Shown: piece by piece, positions 34,501 to 43,900 of the stretch | Numbering within the stretch: the stretch's first letter is position 1 | Layout: each line of letters begins with the position of its first letter | DNA from: Branchiostoma floridae | Taxonomy: Eukaryota; Chordata; Leptocardii; Amphioxiformes; Branchiostomatidae | Reading direction: 5' to 3' | Length of the DNA stretch: 64,000 bases | NCBI RefSeq assembly: GCF_000003815.2 | Contig: NC_049990.1 | Location: 21,338,321-21,402,320, forward strand | The notes under the pieces: generated by a model | What the model saw: only the letters and a program-made list of their open reading frames with translations | Told to the model about the DNA's origin: nothing | Database searches by the model: none | Made by a program: the position numbers and the translations under genes

Positions 34501-35972
34501 AAGCATTCATGGAGCACATTTAGTTGCAATACTCTCAAAAATCTCTAACATTCTGTTCTGCTGCCAGTGTTTTTTTCCTTCCTAGAAGAATAACCTGGTA
34601 AGTGACCTGACCATAGTAAACATATATAACAACAGAAGTATAATGTGCCCTTGATTCTTCACATGAGAATCTTCTGGACAGAACTTTTAAAAAAGTAGAA
34701 TTTGTAGTGTAATTTTCAAAGTCTGGTGAATTGAGCAATTTGGCAGGTTTTTATTAATGATGCTACATACCTAAAAGCTGCATCTCATTCTTTTCAAATG
34801 ATCACATTTCATTCTATTTGGAGCAGATGATTTTCCTTTTCATAATCATGCACTTCAACCAAAGGCTTGAAACAGTTATCCAACATGAAATATGCAACTA
34901 TTCCTTTACAGATAGAGATAGCAGTTGAGCATCACTAATGAAAATCAAATATCTACAACACAGCTTGGCAAAACATTCAAAATGTATTCAAAACATTCAA
35001 AAATTTTTATACAAGATACAAGATACACAACAACATGGCAAGCACCTAATAATCTAATAAAATTTACTCGTTAAGAAATGTAATCTAATTTTCACAGTTT
35101 GGCTTTACCTGTCGACCATCAAGGTCTGTGTTGTTCATACACTTCTTGGCCTCAGAAGCATCACTGTCGTTTGAATATGTTACGAACCCAAAACCACTGC
35201 AACACAAAAGGAGGCATAAATAAATAAATAACATGGCAATTAGAACTGGTTTTAAATTAAAACAATTTACATCTTGTGACATTGCATGCATGTGCAAATC
35301 CCTTATAAATATTTACTTGATGAGATTGTAATACAAAGTCAATAGAGATAAATATCATAGTGAAGTTTTCCTTACCGAGACCTGCCTGTCTCCCTGTCAG
35401 TGATGACTTTGCAGTCGATGATCTCACCATACTCGCTGAACGTTGCTTCCAGGCTCTCTGAGAATAAACAATCAAGAAGACATTCGTAATGATGAGTTCA
35501 ATATCTTGTTCACAATACAGGAAGCTAATATATAGTGTGGTTCTATTAGGATAAAAGACATTTAAACACTAGGTAATCACAATACTTCAAACGTGAAGAT
35601 TATATGTTTTGTTTTGTATTCTCACCTGACGTGGTGTTCCAGCTCAGCCCCCCGACAAACAGCTTTCTACAGATACAAGAAACAAAAATAATCAGTAATT
35701 CCAATGGTCAAACTTCCATTTCAAAATCTGATGGAAAAGGTAACCTTGAACAAGTACCAAATAATTCATAACACAACTTGGCTTAGCAAGGATAATCTAT
35801 TAACAAAACATTGCACTTCTTTGCTCCTCAGTAATGTGTGAAACAAATTTTCTCTCTGAATTGCTAATTGCCTCAGTTAGCTTTTCACACTGGAAGGATG
35901 TTTTAATTAAACAACAGTGATATAAAAACAACTAGGAAGGTGTCCTCACCCTTGTTCTCTTGCTCCAGACAT
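29815..35972 (-). CDS. Gene 2: CIRBP/RBM3-like RNA-binding protein
   Basis: Single-RRM glycine-rich RNA-binding protein, close paralogue of gene 3. Coding exons (minus, in order): 35972-35950, 35666-35626, 35457-35376, 35196-35109, 32205-32173, 31802-31608, optional 30886-30854, 29829-29815. All junctions are GT-AG and in phase. Length is 158 aa, or 169 aa with the cassette. It starts MSGAREQG. RNP2 is KLFVGGL and RNP1 is RGFGFVTY; helix and strand residues include ESLEATFSEYG and VITDRETGRS. The tail is GGY/RGG-rich, ending SYND, then YQPY-stop. The short QPY ending recalls the YKPY end of hnRNP A/B and D (inference). It is divergent from gene 3 and shares its promoter region. A 100-N gap lies in the 5'UTR intron. 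Confidence 0.92.
30183..30217 (-). promoter_or_regulatory. Gene 2 intronic pairing element B
   Basis: 35 nt, identical to gene 3 element B (47410-47444). On the transcript it is complementary to element A (31279-31312), in blocks TACCTGTTG, GGTT and TGCCCTTTGAC as read on the plus strand. It lies between the cassette and the terminal exon. The surrounding ~130 bp (about 30110-30240) is also strongly conserved between the paralogues. Confidence 0.6.
30781..30980 (-). promoter_or_regulatory. Conserved intron around the gene 2 cassette exon
   Basis: About 200 bp that matches gene 3 (46490-46692 inverted) at roughly 95 % by eye, far above the neighbouring intron. Conservation spanning both sides of a short exon is typical of regulated cassette exons. 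A GCATG (Fox-type core) lies about 50 nt past the donor. Confidence 0.6.
30854..30886 (-). CDS. Gene 2 cassette exon (33 nt, inferred)
   Basis: Acceptor GGATACTACAG, donor CGG|GTAAGC. The 33 nt in phase 0 encode DSSGYESRQQR. The gene 3 counterpart differs by one base (H for Q). Being a multiple of three, it can be skipped without a frameshift. Confidence 0.75.
31279..31312 (-). promoter_or_regulatory. Gene 2 intronic pairing element A
   Basis: The transcript sequence (minus) contains CCTGTTGGCC and GGTTTGCCCTTTGAC, complementary to element B at 30183-30217 with about 28 pairs including G-U. It lies between the Gly-rich exon and the cassette. Confidence 0.6.
31456..31537. repeat. (CA)n microsatellite
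   Basis: About 80 bp of CA repeat with two interruptions, in the intron after the Gly-rich exon of gene 2. Gene 3 lacks it at the equivalent place. Confidence 0.95.
31608..31802 (-). CDS. Gene 2 Gly-rich exon
   Basis: Acceptor TCTCCTGCCAG, donor GAT|GTGAGT. 195 nt, 65 codons, with repeated GGGGY, YRGG and GRGRRGG, ending SYND. Nine codons shorter than in gene 3. Confidence 0.92.
32173..32205 (-). CDS. Gene 2 coding exon 5
   Basis: Acceptor CTCTTTAG, donor GAA|GTGAGT, 33 nt, IRVDYASKKSE. Confidence 0.92.
32264..32350 (-). promoter_or_regulatory. Conserved intronic block upstream of gene 2 exon 5
   Basis: About 87 bp matching 45051-45137 of gene 3 inverted, with long identical runs such as GCCAGTTCAGCTGTAAAG and CCAGCAGAACGCCACTAGC. 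It lies about 60 bp upstream of exon 5 in both genes. It contains possible splice signals but no clear common exon. Confidence 0.5.
33212..33554 (-). promoter_or_regulatory. 343-bp highly conserved intron 4 block, gene 2
   Basis: Matches 43751-44093 of gene 3 inverted at about 97 % with no large gaps, at nearly the same distance from exon 5 (about 1.0 versus 1.1 kb). It contains the perfect hairpin CAGCGGC-TT-GCCGCTG and the palindrome GGACAATTTGTCC. Could be a constrained RNA or enhancer element, or a gene-converted repeat. Confidence 0.5.
33555..35108 (-). other. Remainder of gene 2 intron 4
   Basis: AT-rich intron with a T-run near 34025 and no open frame or repeat I recognise. Confidence 0.5.
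35109..35196 (-). CDS. Gene 2 coding exon 4 (RNP1)
   Basis: Acceptor TGTTGCAG, donor CAG|GTAAAG, 88 nt. GFGFVTYSNDSDASEAKKC, then LDGRQ. Confidence 0.93.
35376..35457 (-). CDS. Gene 2 coding exon 3
   Basis: Acceptor TTATTCTCAG, donor CG|GTAAGG, 82 nt. ESLEATFSEYGEIIDCK, then ITDRETGRS. Confidence 0.93.
35626..35666 (-). CDS. Gene 2 coding exon 2 (RNP2)
   Basis: Acceptor GTATCTGTAG, donor CAG|GTGAGA, 41 nt. KLFVGGLSWNTTS. Confidence 0.93.
35950..35972 (-). CDS. Gene 2 coding exon 1
   Basis: Acceptor TTCCTTCTAG, AAAA, then ATG. Encodes MSGAREQ plus two bases; donor GG|GTGAGG. Gene 3 has MSGEKEP at the same place. Confidence 0.9.
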
Positions 35973-36015
35973 TTTTCTAGAAGGAAACAAAACATAACAT
36001 TCTCATGAAAACTTG

Positions 36016-36115
36016 NNNNNNNNNNNNNNNNNNNNNNNNNNNNNNNNNNNNNNNNNNNNNNNNNNNNNNNNNNNNNNNNNNNNNNNNNNNNNNNNNNNNN
36101 NNNNNNNNNNNNNNN
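36016..36115. other. Assembly gap (100 N)
   Basis: Exactly 100 N, within the 5'UTR intron of gene 2, so no coding sequence of that gene is obviously lost. Confidence 0.98.
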
Positions 36116-36393
36116 AATGACCATGGCTCACTTAAGTGTTAATGAATACATTTACACCTAAAGTACGCTTGACAAAACAATTTCTTATCATGAAGCTGTG
36201 AACTAGACACTATTTTTGACCTCACCTACTTGCTACAAATATGTAAACTTTGTTTCTGATTGATAACATCTTTGATTTCAATATTCTACTACATTTCTGG
36301 CTTTGCAACATTTTTCAGATAGAAGCTACCCTGGTCACACAAGATAAGCCTGGATGCATAGTCTCTACCTGACTGACTTCGTTGGCTATCTTA

Positions 36394-37142
36394 GACCCCG
36401 TTCACACTCAGAAAAGCGATTCGAATAAAACATGTTATCTGCATAAAACGACCCGATTCGAATAAGTTTCTGCAGTGTGAACGCCCCCAAATCAAGAAAT
36501 GGACCCTTCGCGATCAACCTCGGGGAGGTGGATAGAACTGGGAGAAGTGGATAGAACTGCGCTGCGGGGAGTCTCGATTCTTCAGTGTGAACGCGCAAGT
36601 GGATGGGATTCCGCTAGATCCAGAGTTCATCCGGGAACCTGGGGTCATACTTTGCATCGCGCGTTAAACACATCACACGTCTGATCGCGTAATTTTTCAC
36701 TTTTAAAATATCAGCGAGCATTTTCCGCCGTATATTACTTCCAACAACAATGAGCAGAAAGGGAAATCATCATTTGCCAAGTGGACACTGGAACAAACGA
36801 AGCTGCTTATTTCCATATTGGGGCGGGAAGAGACGCAGAAAAAGCTCGGAATGGTTCATAAAACAGGGACATTATAATATGAAGATATATCCGAAGGAAA
36901 GAAGGAGTATGGAGTTGAGAAATCCCTTCACCAGTGCAGAAATAAAGTGAAGAATCTCACCGCCAACTACCGCAAGACGTAGCGATATGTCTGTGAAACG
37001 TAACTAACGTTTTATTCAGATAAGACTGGAGGCGCACTAATCTGATTGCCGCAGAGCAGTGTGAACACAATTTTCGAATAGAAAATTTTTTTATTTGGAT
37101 TAATGTTTCATTCGAATCGTTTTTCTGAGTGTGAACTGGGCC
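36394..37142 (+). mobile_element. PIF/Harbinger-like element remnant
   Basis: The left end (CCCGTTCACACTCAGAAAA, CGATTCGAATAAAACA) is inverted at the right end (TGTTTCATTCGAATCG, TTTTTCTGAGTGTGAACTGGG). It encloses a broken Myb/SANT-like coding stretch (36767-36982), the accessory DNA-binding protein of Harbinger elements. No DDE transposase is present. Confidence 0.7.
36767..36982 (+). pseudogene. Myb/SANT-like domain fragment of a Harbinger element
   Basis: The frame from 36767 reads SSFAKWTLEQTKLLISILGR, then EETQKKLGMVHKTG, a TAA at 36875, and YEDISEG...LHQCRNKVKNLTANYRKT, stop. The W-T-x-E-x-x-x-L-L start and the Q-C-R-N-K-x-K-N-L-x-x-x-Y-R end are the Myb_DNA-bind_4 pattern. The in-frame stop and the out-of-frame upstream ATG (36750) make it a pseudogene. 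Confidence 0.7.
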
Positions 37143-37293
37143 ATAGTCGAGTAGCGTAGAGTAGAGTATTGCTTGAAAAATATTTTGCCAGGGGAGTTTT
37201 GTTACCAAAGATGCTTTAGCTATAGCCTTGATACTACACCCCAGCCCGAACTTAAAATACTTAATTGACTGGGTCTGGTATCCAGGCTAGTTT

Positions 37294-37368
37294 TAGCCTG
37301 GTATCCAGCCGTAATTATAGCTCCCGAGTCTCTTCTCGGAAGCTATATTACGGCTGGATACCAGGCTA
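37294..37368. repeat. Near-perfect long hairpin
   Basis: TAGCCTGGTATCCAGCCGTA (37294) is inverted at TACGGCTGGATACCAGGCTA (37368 end). The stem continues through ATAGCT/AGCTAT and CCGAG/CTCGG to a ~6-nt loop, about 35 bp in all. Could be a foldback MITE or a small-RNA precursor. Another CTGGTATCCAG lies just upstream at 37275. Confidence 0.8.
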
Positions 37369-37410
37369 GGCTAGTTTGGGTGGTGCCCCACTGGTTAGGG
37401 GGAATGGTAA

Positions 37411-37756
37411 CCAGGGTTCTAGCTAGTGCATTTTAGCGTAGTGGGCCACTACGCTAAAATTTTTGACCACTACGCTAAAATAAGGGCCACTACGCTAATT
37501 TTTAACTAGTGTAGTGGTGCTTTGCTATCATTTGCTTGTTCAACAATGTCTAATCAATGTCTGAACAATGAAAAATGATGATATGCCACTCACAACTGAC
37601 CCCAAAATCCTTCAAATTACATGTGATGTTAACAGAGTGCCAACTTTTAACTCTACATTTTCAAAATGACCCCCTTCCACACCAATCTCCTGATTGGTCG
37701 CTTCACTACCATGCCATTCCCACTACGCTAAAATAAAATCCTGGCTAGAACCCTGG
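37411..37756. mobile_element. 346-bp MITE with TAA target duplication
   Basis: TIRs CCAGGGTTCTAGC...TTTTAGCGTAGTGGG and CCCACTACGCTAAAA...GCTAGAACCCTGG, flanked by TAA on both sides (37408-37410, 37757-37759). The inner ends hold tandem CACTACGCTAAAA units. The 3-bp TWA duplication suggests the PIF/Harbinger superfamily. Confidence 0.8.
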
Positions 37757-38656
37757 TAACCTTAGCATGGACTCCCGTCCCCTGGTCAGCTTCCTGATCT
37801 CTCCCACGAATTCTACAATCCCTACGGCCCTGTTGGAAGGCCTGTTGGAGGCTATGGATACCGGACTGTTCCCAGGCCCTACACAGACCAGCTCCTCGGT
37901 TCCGAGCCCGGGCCAAAAAGCCCTTAACAATGGAAATTTTACATAGGTCCGCCCCGAGTTAGAATCCTTGAGGGCATTTTGACCCTGGACTGGAGCAGAG
38001 GATCTGGTCTGCGTAGACCGTGGAAAGAGTTCATCATCTCGTCTACCCAAAAAAGGAAGCTAAGATTTACTTTGAGAAAATTTAGTTTAAATTTCAACAA
38101 CTAGATTTGAAAATCATTAACACCACTTTGAGCCAGTTTTTGTCTTGAATCTAAATACTTTTATGTACATTTAGCGTACTATAAGTGTCATAAATTCGAG
38201 CCTACTTTTAATGAAGAATCGAATTATCCCACGTGCGCATGAACCCTTTGTTAGCTCATTTGCATGTTCTTCGTTGCGAACAACCAAGGAGATTTTATCA
38301 GCCATTTACCTCATAATTCTCCTCAGAAATATCATAACTGAGAAACTTGAGAAAAACTAAGGTCCATTTCTTTCACAATTTCATTTTCGGCGAAACAAGC
38401 AGACAGAAAGCACCCCTGGAGGCCCCGATTCGGACGAGCAAACATGTCTAGCTGTTTGGCATGTGGCGGCCATGATGGTTGCACTTCGCGGGAAAAACAT
38501 CTTTTGTCCCTCGCCTCGTAAAAATTCTATTACGAAAAAAATACCGGCAAAGAAGGCAGATTTCGCGTCAAAATTTTTGCACAAGAGACCAATGAACAAA
38601 TTGCCCCGAGAAACTATACCCCATTTGTTCGGGAACGGGAAATAAAGCTGACTTAC

Positions 38657-38720
38657 CGATGAATGATCAGAGCCGATGAACACAAATCTGAAGGCAGTAT
38701 GCAAATGCTTTCTCAAACAG
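38657..38720 (-). other. Gene 2 non-coding first exon (inferred)
   Basis: Minus-strand donor CATCG|GTAAGTCAG (GT at 38656-38655), 64 bp downstream of a CRE-type motif. The last bases (TCATTCATCG) resemble those of gene 3 (ATCATTCG). Transcription start not determined. Confidence 0.5.
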
Positions 38721-38968
38721 GACGTCACGTGCGTGTCCTTCGGATGGGTGCATTTCTGTACTGGAGGGGGGGAGAAAATATTATTTTGTGATAAATTTAT
38801 CCGTAGCTTTGCTTAATAATATATTTTAGAACAAATATTTCACTCAAATTACATTAAATAAGTTTCTATAGCAATGTTTAAATCATTACTCAAGATTATT
38901 TCAAAATCTATGATGATATTAAATAGCTATTTACAAGTTTTACCCCTAGAAGTCTAATGGACCTAATC

Positions 38969-38976
38969 TGACGTCA
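38969..38976 (+). promoter_or_regulatory. CRE-like site of gene 3
   Basis: A perfect TGACGTCA octamer, 71 bp before the gene 3 5'UTR donor at 39048. Confidence 0.6.
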
Positions 38977-39047
38977 CGTCCGCCGCGCTGTGATAGCATT
39001 CATTAGCCTATCTGTCTTTGTGCGCTTCGTGAGCTTCGAATCATTCG
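38977..39047 (+). other. Gene 3 non-coding first exon (inferred)
   Basis: Ends at donor ATTCG|GTAAGTG (GT at 39048). The next acceptor, TTTTTTCCAG, is at 40947-40948, five bases before the ATG. Confidence 0.5.
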
Positions 39048-40948
39048 GTAAGTGTACGGTTTATTAATGTTCTTTGACAAATATGATACTTTTTATCGGA
39101 TAGATTTTTTTATTGGTATGTTGGGTACAATTTCTGACCAAAATTTCTTCTATTTTGTCGAAATTGGTTGTGCTGGAGACATTTTTTGGGGGACGTGACG
39201 AACAAAGATGTTTCCCCGCGCAGTGCAGCATCATGGCCGACGCGTGCATGCATGTTTTTGTCCTCGCTTTTTGTTGAAACAAGTCCTCGTGTTGCGAACG
39301 GACGTCTATGTTACCCAAACATGAGAATTCACTTCAACACAGACTTTCCGATATTTCAAACTCCAAATCTTGCTTAATCGGAAATTTCGTTGAAACCTGA
39401 TTTTGACGGCTAAGCGTTTCAGAAAAAATATGCAAATGAGCATACCCCCACCCTAAATGTATCACTCCGCCCAGTGAGTAGGTAGCCGCTGCACTCAAAT
39501 GGAAAATCATATAATCATAATTGGGTCACATTTTTCTGCCCAAGAATTTCTCACTGCACATTTTCTGAAATATTTCAATTACATATTGTACTTATTTTTT
39601 ATATTGTACTTGATTTTTTAACGCACAGATTTTTGACGTGCAGAAAACCTGTTCCTGAAGGATAGTAAGAGACTGGTTTGATAGACTAGAGAAACGCTGC
39701 CAGCAGTCGGTTGACACCCAACCACACTTTCATTAATCTATGGCTTAAATGATGTGAACTCCAGAACTACTGCCTTTGTACAGAAAATGATCGGATTAGT
39801 TTTATGACCTTTATAGTGTGCGACAATGAACAGACTCCCGCGGCGGAACAGTTCAATCTTGGGGGAACAGGTTTTCTGCGCGTGAAGAATTTGTGCGTGC
39901 ACATGAAAAATAAAGTTCCTGAAATACTGTAAATGCAGAAAACATTTTTCCATAACAGTAATAGACTACAGTGCATGGTGCTACCGCGAAATTAAAACCA
40001 CCGCGAAAAGTCCATTTTCCCGCTACCACGAAATTAAATCCCCGCGAACTTAAATGCATTTACAGTATGTCAGAAAAATTATAATTTCCCATCTGTTACC
40101 TGAATTTTGGGTTTGAAAAGACCCTGATTTTTAAATCCCGTGCGAATATGTTAATTTGCATATTGCAAACAGTTCAAAATCACGTAAATTTGACAGAAAT
40201 AGATGGAAAAATTACTCATGTAGTTTTATATTGTAAAACTTAACAATTTGAGGCTTTTCTCCATTCAAGAAGCTTCATTTCATCTTTTTTGGAGTAGATT
40301 GTTTCACGCGCAAATTTCAAACTTTTTGCGCATGAAAATACAACATTTAAAATCACTTGAAAATCACTCGGATCGAGATTTTGTACTCAAGAATGCAACA
40401 GTATGATACATAATTCCATTTTGTGCCATCTCATTTGAGCTTTTACATATAAAACTGCAAAAACTTTTTAAATCCCTTGGGAATCAGCTAATTTGCAAAT
40501 TGTCACGCACAGATTTTTCATGCGCACAAAACCCAAACTATATTACTCCTTTCTAGAACTTTATTTTTAACATGGCCAGATTCCCCTATTACTATTCGGT
40601 CAAGTGGGAGTGGGAGTCAGTTGGGTAGAGTACTAGAGACTTCTCGGGTGTGCGGCTTAGCTAGCACACTGTTTGAAAAATTTTCAGAAAGTCATGTAGA
40701 ATTTTGGGGGGGGGTCTAAAACTACAAAAAATGCTTATTTTTGCAGAGAACAGGTTTTCTGCATAGGAAAGAATATTTTTCCTTAGATTTTGTCATAAAC
40801 TGTGCAATACAATTTTCCATTTGTAAACCTGAATTTTCCTTTCAAATTGTCTGATTTTCTGGTAAAAGTCTTTGTAGACAGTTTTTTCGCAGACATTTTT
40901 TATGTTGCTTTTGCACTGTTCAGTAAGATTGTTTTCCATTTTTTCCAG
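39048..40948 (+). other. Gene 3 5'UTR intron
   Basis: 1.9 kb, AT-rich, with the MITE 39924-40068 and degenerate repeats of CAGATTTTT(G/C)A(C/T)G(T/C)GC...AAAACCTG (about 39625, 39865, 40505, 40750). No coding sequence seen. Confidence 0.55.
39924..40068. mobile_element. 145-bp MITE with perfect 14-bp TIRs
   Basis: ATACTGTAAATGCA and TGCATTTACAGTAT at the ends. Internal CCGCGAAATTAAA motifs occur as imperfect repeats. Confidence 0.8.
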
Positions 40949-40953
40949 TAAAC

Positions 40954-40976
40954 ATGTCTGGAGAAAAAGAACCAGG
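40954..40976 (+). CDS. Gene 3 coding exon 1
   Basis: Acceptor TTTTTTCCAG, TAAAC, then ATG. MSGEKEP plus two bases; donor GG|GTGAGT. Confidence 0.92.
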
Positions 40977-43900
40977 GTGAGTAGAATTTGCTTCTTGTTG
41001 TTTGTGGTGTTATGATATGTTTGGAAATTTTGGACCAGACATTCAGAAAGGACTTACTTTTCCAAATGCAGTACTGAGGAGCATATAACTTTATAAGTGC
41101 ACTGAATTATCTTTTGCTGCTTAACAGTTATGTCATCTTTTAACTCATCGCTTGTTCTTTTCTTTCTGCACAGAAAGCTGTTTGTTGGGGGACTGAGCTG
41201 GGATACCACATCAGGTAAGGATATCAAATAAAGTTTGCCTTGTTATAAATAATCAACTTCTGACAGAAACTCACATATTATCCTTCTGTGCAGTCAGTAC
41301 ACACAATTTCATTTAGTCTTATATGTAGACATCCCTATTCCTGTAATTGGTGTGTATGCACTGTGATGTTGGGATTGTTGGCTGTGTTACGTAGTACAAA
41401 AATATTGCATGACGAATGTCCACAACTAACAAATGCATCAATTGTTGTCCTTTATTAGAGGGCCTAGAATCAACCTTCAGCGAGTATGGCGAGATCACAG
41501 ACTGCAAAGTCATCACCGACAGGGAGACAGGCAGGTCTCGGTAAGGAACACTTCATGTCATGATTTGAATTTTATACTTAAAAAGCCTGTTTTGTAGATC
41601 AAGGGGAAAGGGACAATTACCGGATTGCTGCACAGTAAAAAGGACAATACCCAGGTATCATTGAAATGTTTACTAATAAGTTAAGCATTGTTGCCTGGGT
41701 GTCTACATAAGAGGTTGACACATGACCGTGTTGGTACCATCAACTTGGTAGACTCTAGTTACCTTATATAGTAAGATGATATTGTCATCGAATGTTCAAC
41801 TATTGTATTAAAGATAATGACTTGGCACATATAATCATATTGGAAGTGTGACATTAAACCTGTTATGATCCTCACCTAATGTCTCTTGCTTTTCAGTGGC
41901 TTTGGATTTGTAACATTTGCGAACGACAGTGACGCTGCCAATGCCAAGAAGTGTATGGATGGCACCGAGCTTGATAGTAGACAGGTAAAACTAATCTGCA
42001 TGTTTGACATTTGATCACACCCTTCAAATAGTAAATGTCAAGTTTTCAAACAAATGCCTCCTATTGAAAAATGTTGTGTTCCATGCATTTCAAAACGTTA
42101 AATTGCTAGTGTATTTTCAGGCTGTATTCTGGATATTTGGGTGATTGTTTTATTTTTAATGGTGGTATTGTCTTTAAACATGCAGATTCTACTGCCTCGA
42201 CTGTTTAAATGCTACTGATAAAGGAAAATGACCAGAAAAGTAATTTAACATGTTCAAAATGCTGGACACTTCTTGTATAATTAATGGACAAGAATTAAAG
42301 AGCTTGAATAAATGATTTTAAAAAGAGCTTCCTTAAAAGTGGTAGAATGCAGCATGAAAATACTCCCTATACTAAGAATAGATGACTTCACCAGACTTTG
42401 AATTGACATTTCAAATTCCATTTTTTCCAGTTCTGTTCTGAAGATTTTCACATGAACGGGCATTGTAATCCATGTTTGCTTTGGATAGGTCACTTACCAG
42501 GTTACTCTGACACAAATGTTGCAGATGAGATGCTGTAAGGTGGAGAACTAGAATGTTACAAGTTGAAATGTACACTTAAATATGCACCATGATTGTGATT
42601 TGGGGGTCAGTTTCGCTTGTTTCATTTTATGAGGAAATTGATTGGTTCAGAATTTTAAAGAAACCAAATTTGTTTATTGTATTTTGAAGGTAAATTATTT
42701 GAAAGTATTGATATGACAGCAAACCGCACACATGCTACTGGATAGTCCATTGACTGGTTAGGCTTCCAGGAGATGGGGATGCCAAAGTATTGTCCTAGAT
42801 GAGAAGGTAACTATCTAAATTAGTTGGAAGCTGTGGATGACATAGAAACAGTATTGGAAAGCTCTTCTCAGAGGTTTTCATTGCTGTGGTCTATCCATTA
42901 ATGTCTACAAGACGGTCGGAAGAACTTCGCGCTGACTGCCCGGAAAATTTTTCGGAACGGTTACACCCAAAATGGATCATGACCAAGACGAGAGGACTGG
43001 AGAAGTGGATCGTGCAAAAGCATTGGCAATGATGAAGTCAACAGTCTTTTGGCTTGCTGCAAAACTTTGCCACCTAAATAGACAGACCGCGGAAATACAT
43101 CGCATATTTGGGAGCATTTCAACCAAAATGAAAATGTGACTGAATGCCATATGCAGCGAATTTGTACTTTGGCTGGTAACGTTTCGCAATCAAGTAATAT
43201 AACTGATGAAACAACTTTTTTCTGAAGTATGTCAAACATCTTGACATGGCTTTGTTTGTGACTGTTACCTTTGGACTGGAAAAAAAAGAATGCAAAGGTT
43301 GCAGATTGGCTTAGGTCAAAAATCTGATTTTTCTTATTTTTAAACCATGCCAAAGTACACAGTGAACAAATTAATAATAAGACAAGTAGCAAGTCACGAA
43401 ATCAGCAAAAGGAAAAAGATGTAAGTAAAAAAATTGAGTGGACTACAGGCCATATTTGAAGACTTATAGCACAGAATCTCAGTCCAAAAATGTATTGTTG
43501 CATCCTGTACAATCAGAAAAACCTGGATTTCACAGAGATGCCAGCTTTCTTTGGCTCTTCAAGTAAGCAGGAAACAGGGTACAGGAAAGCTGCAAATACA
43601 AATCAAAGAAATGTGTTGTGCATGTCTTATACAAGCATGCCAGCAGAATAGTTTGACCTCTATTACAGTTTCTTAGAGGTACACAGATTGATTTGTTTTG
43701 GAATAGATAGGGTATTATGATGAATAAGTGCTTTGTGATTACCAAAAAGTAGCAGCAAAAGCCTAGAAGAGGCACAAGAGAAGCCTGTTAATGTCCAACT
43801 CGTAATAGGAAGAAGTAAAATGATTTTGGATGGTAGGGGCTAGTAGAAGGATGACCGTTGGAGCGGATGGCGGCGGCAGCTCCGGGTGTAAGCCAAAAGC

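Larger units (their letters stand above)
35977..38656 (-). other. Gene 2 5'UTR intron
   Basis: 2.7 kb between the inferred non-coding first exon and the ATG exon. It holds a 100-N gap, a Harbinger-like relic (36394-37142), a long perfect hairpin (37294-37368) and a MITE (37411-37756). Confidence 0.55.
38657..39047. promoter_or_regulatory. Bidirectional promoter of genes 2 and 3
   Basis: About 390 bp between the two divergent 5'UTR donors. It contains GGACGTCACGTG (38720-38731; CRE-type half plus CACGTG E-box) near gene 2 and TGACGTCACG (38969-38978) near gene 3. Sharing is inferred from the head-to-head layout. Confidence 0.6.

Noticed and set aside
40610-40680. tRNA-like AGTCAGTTGGGTAGAGTACT segment
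   Set aside because: Resembles a D-arm/A-box, but there is no convincing B-box (GGTTCGAATCC type) or cloverleaf; at most a SINE head fragment.
42961-43392. 143-codon minus frame in gene 3 intron 4
   Set aside because: No known motif, and no matching frame in the gene 2 intron.
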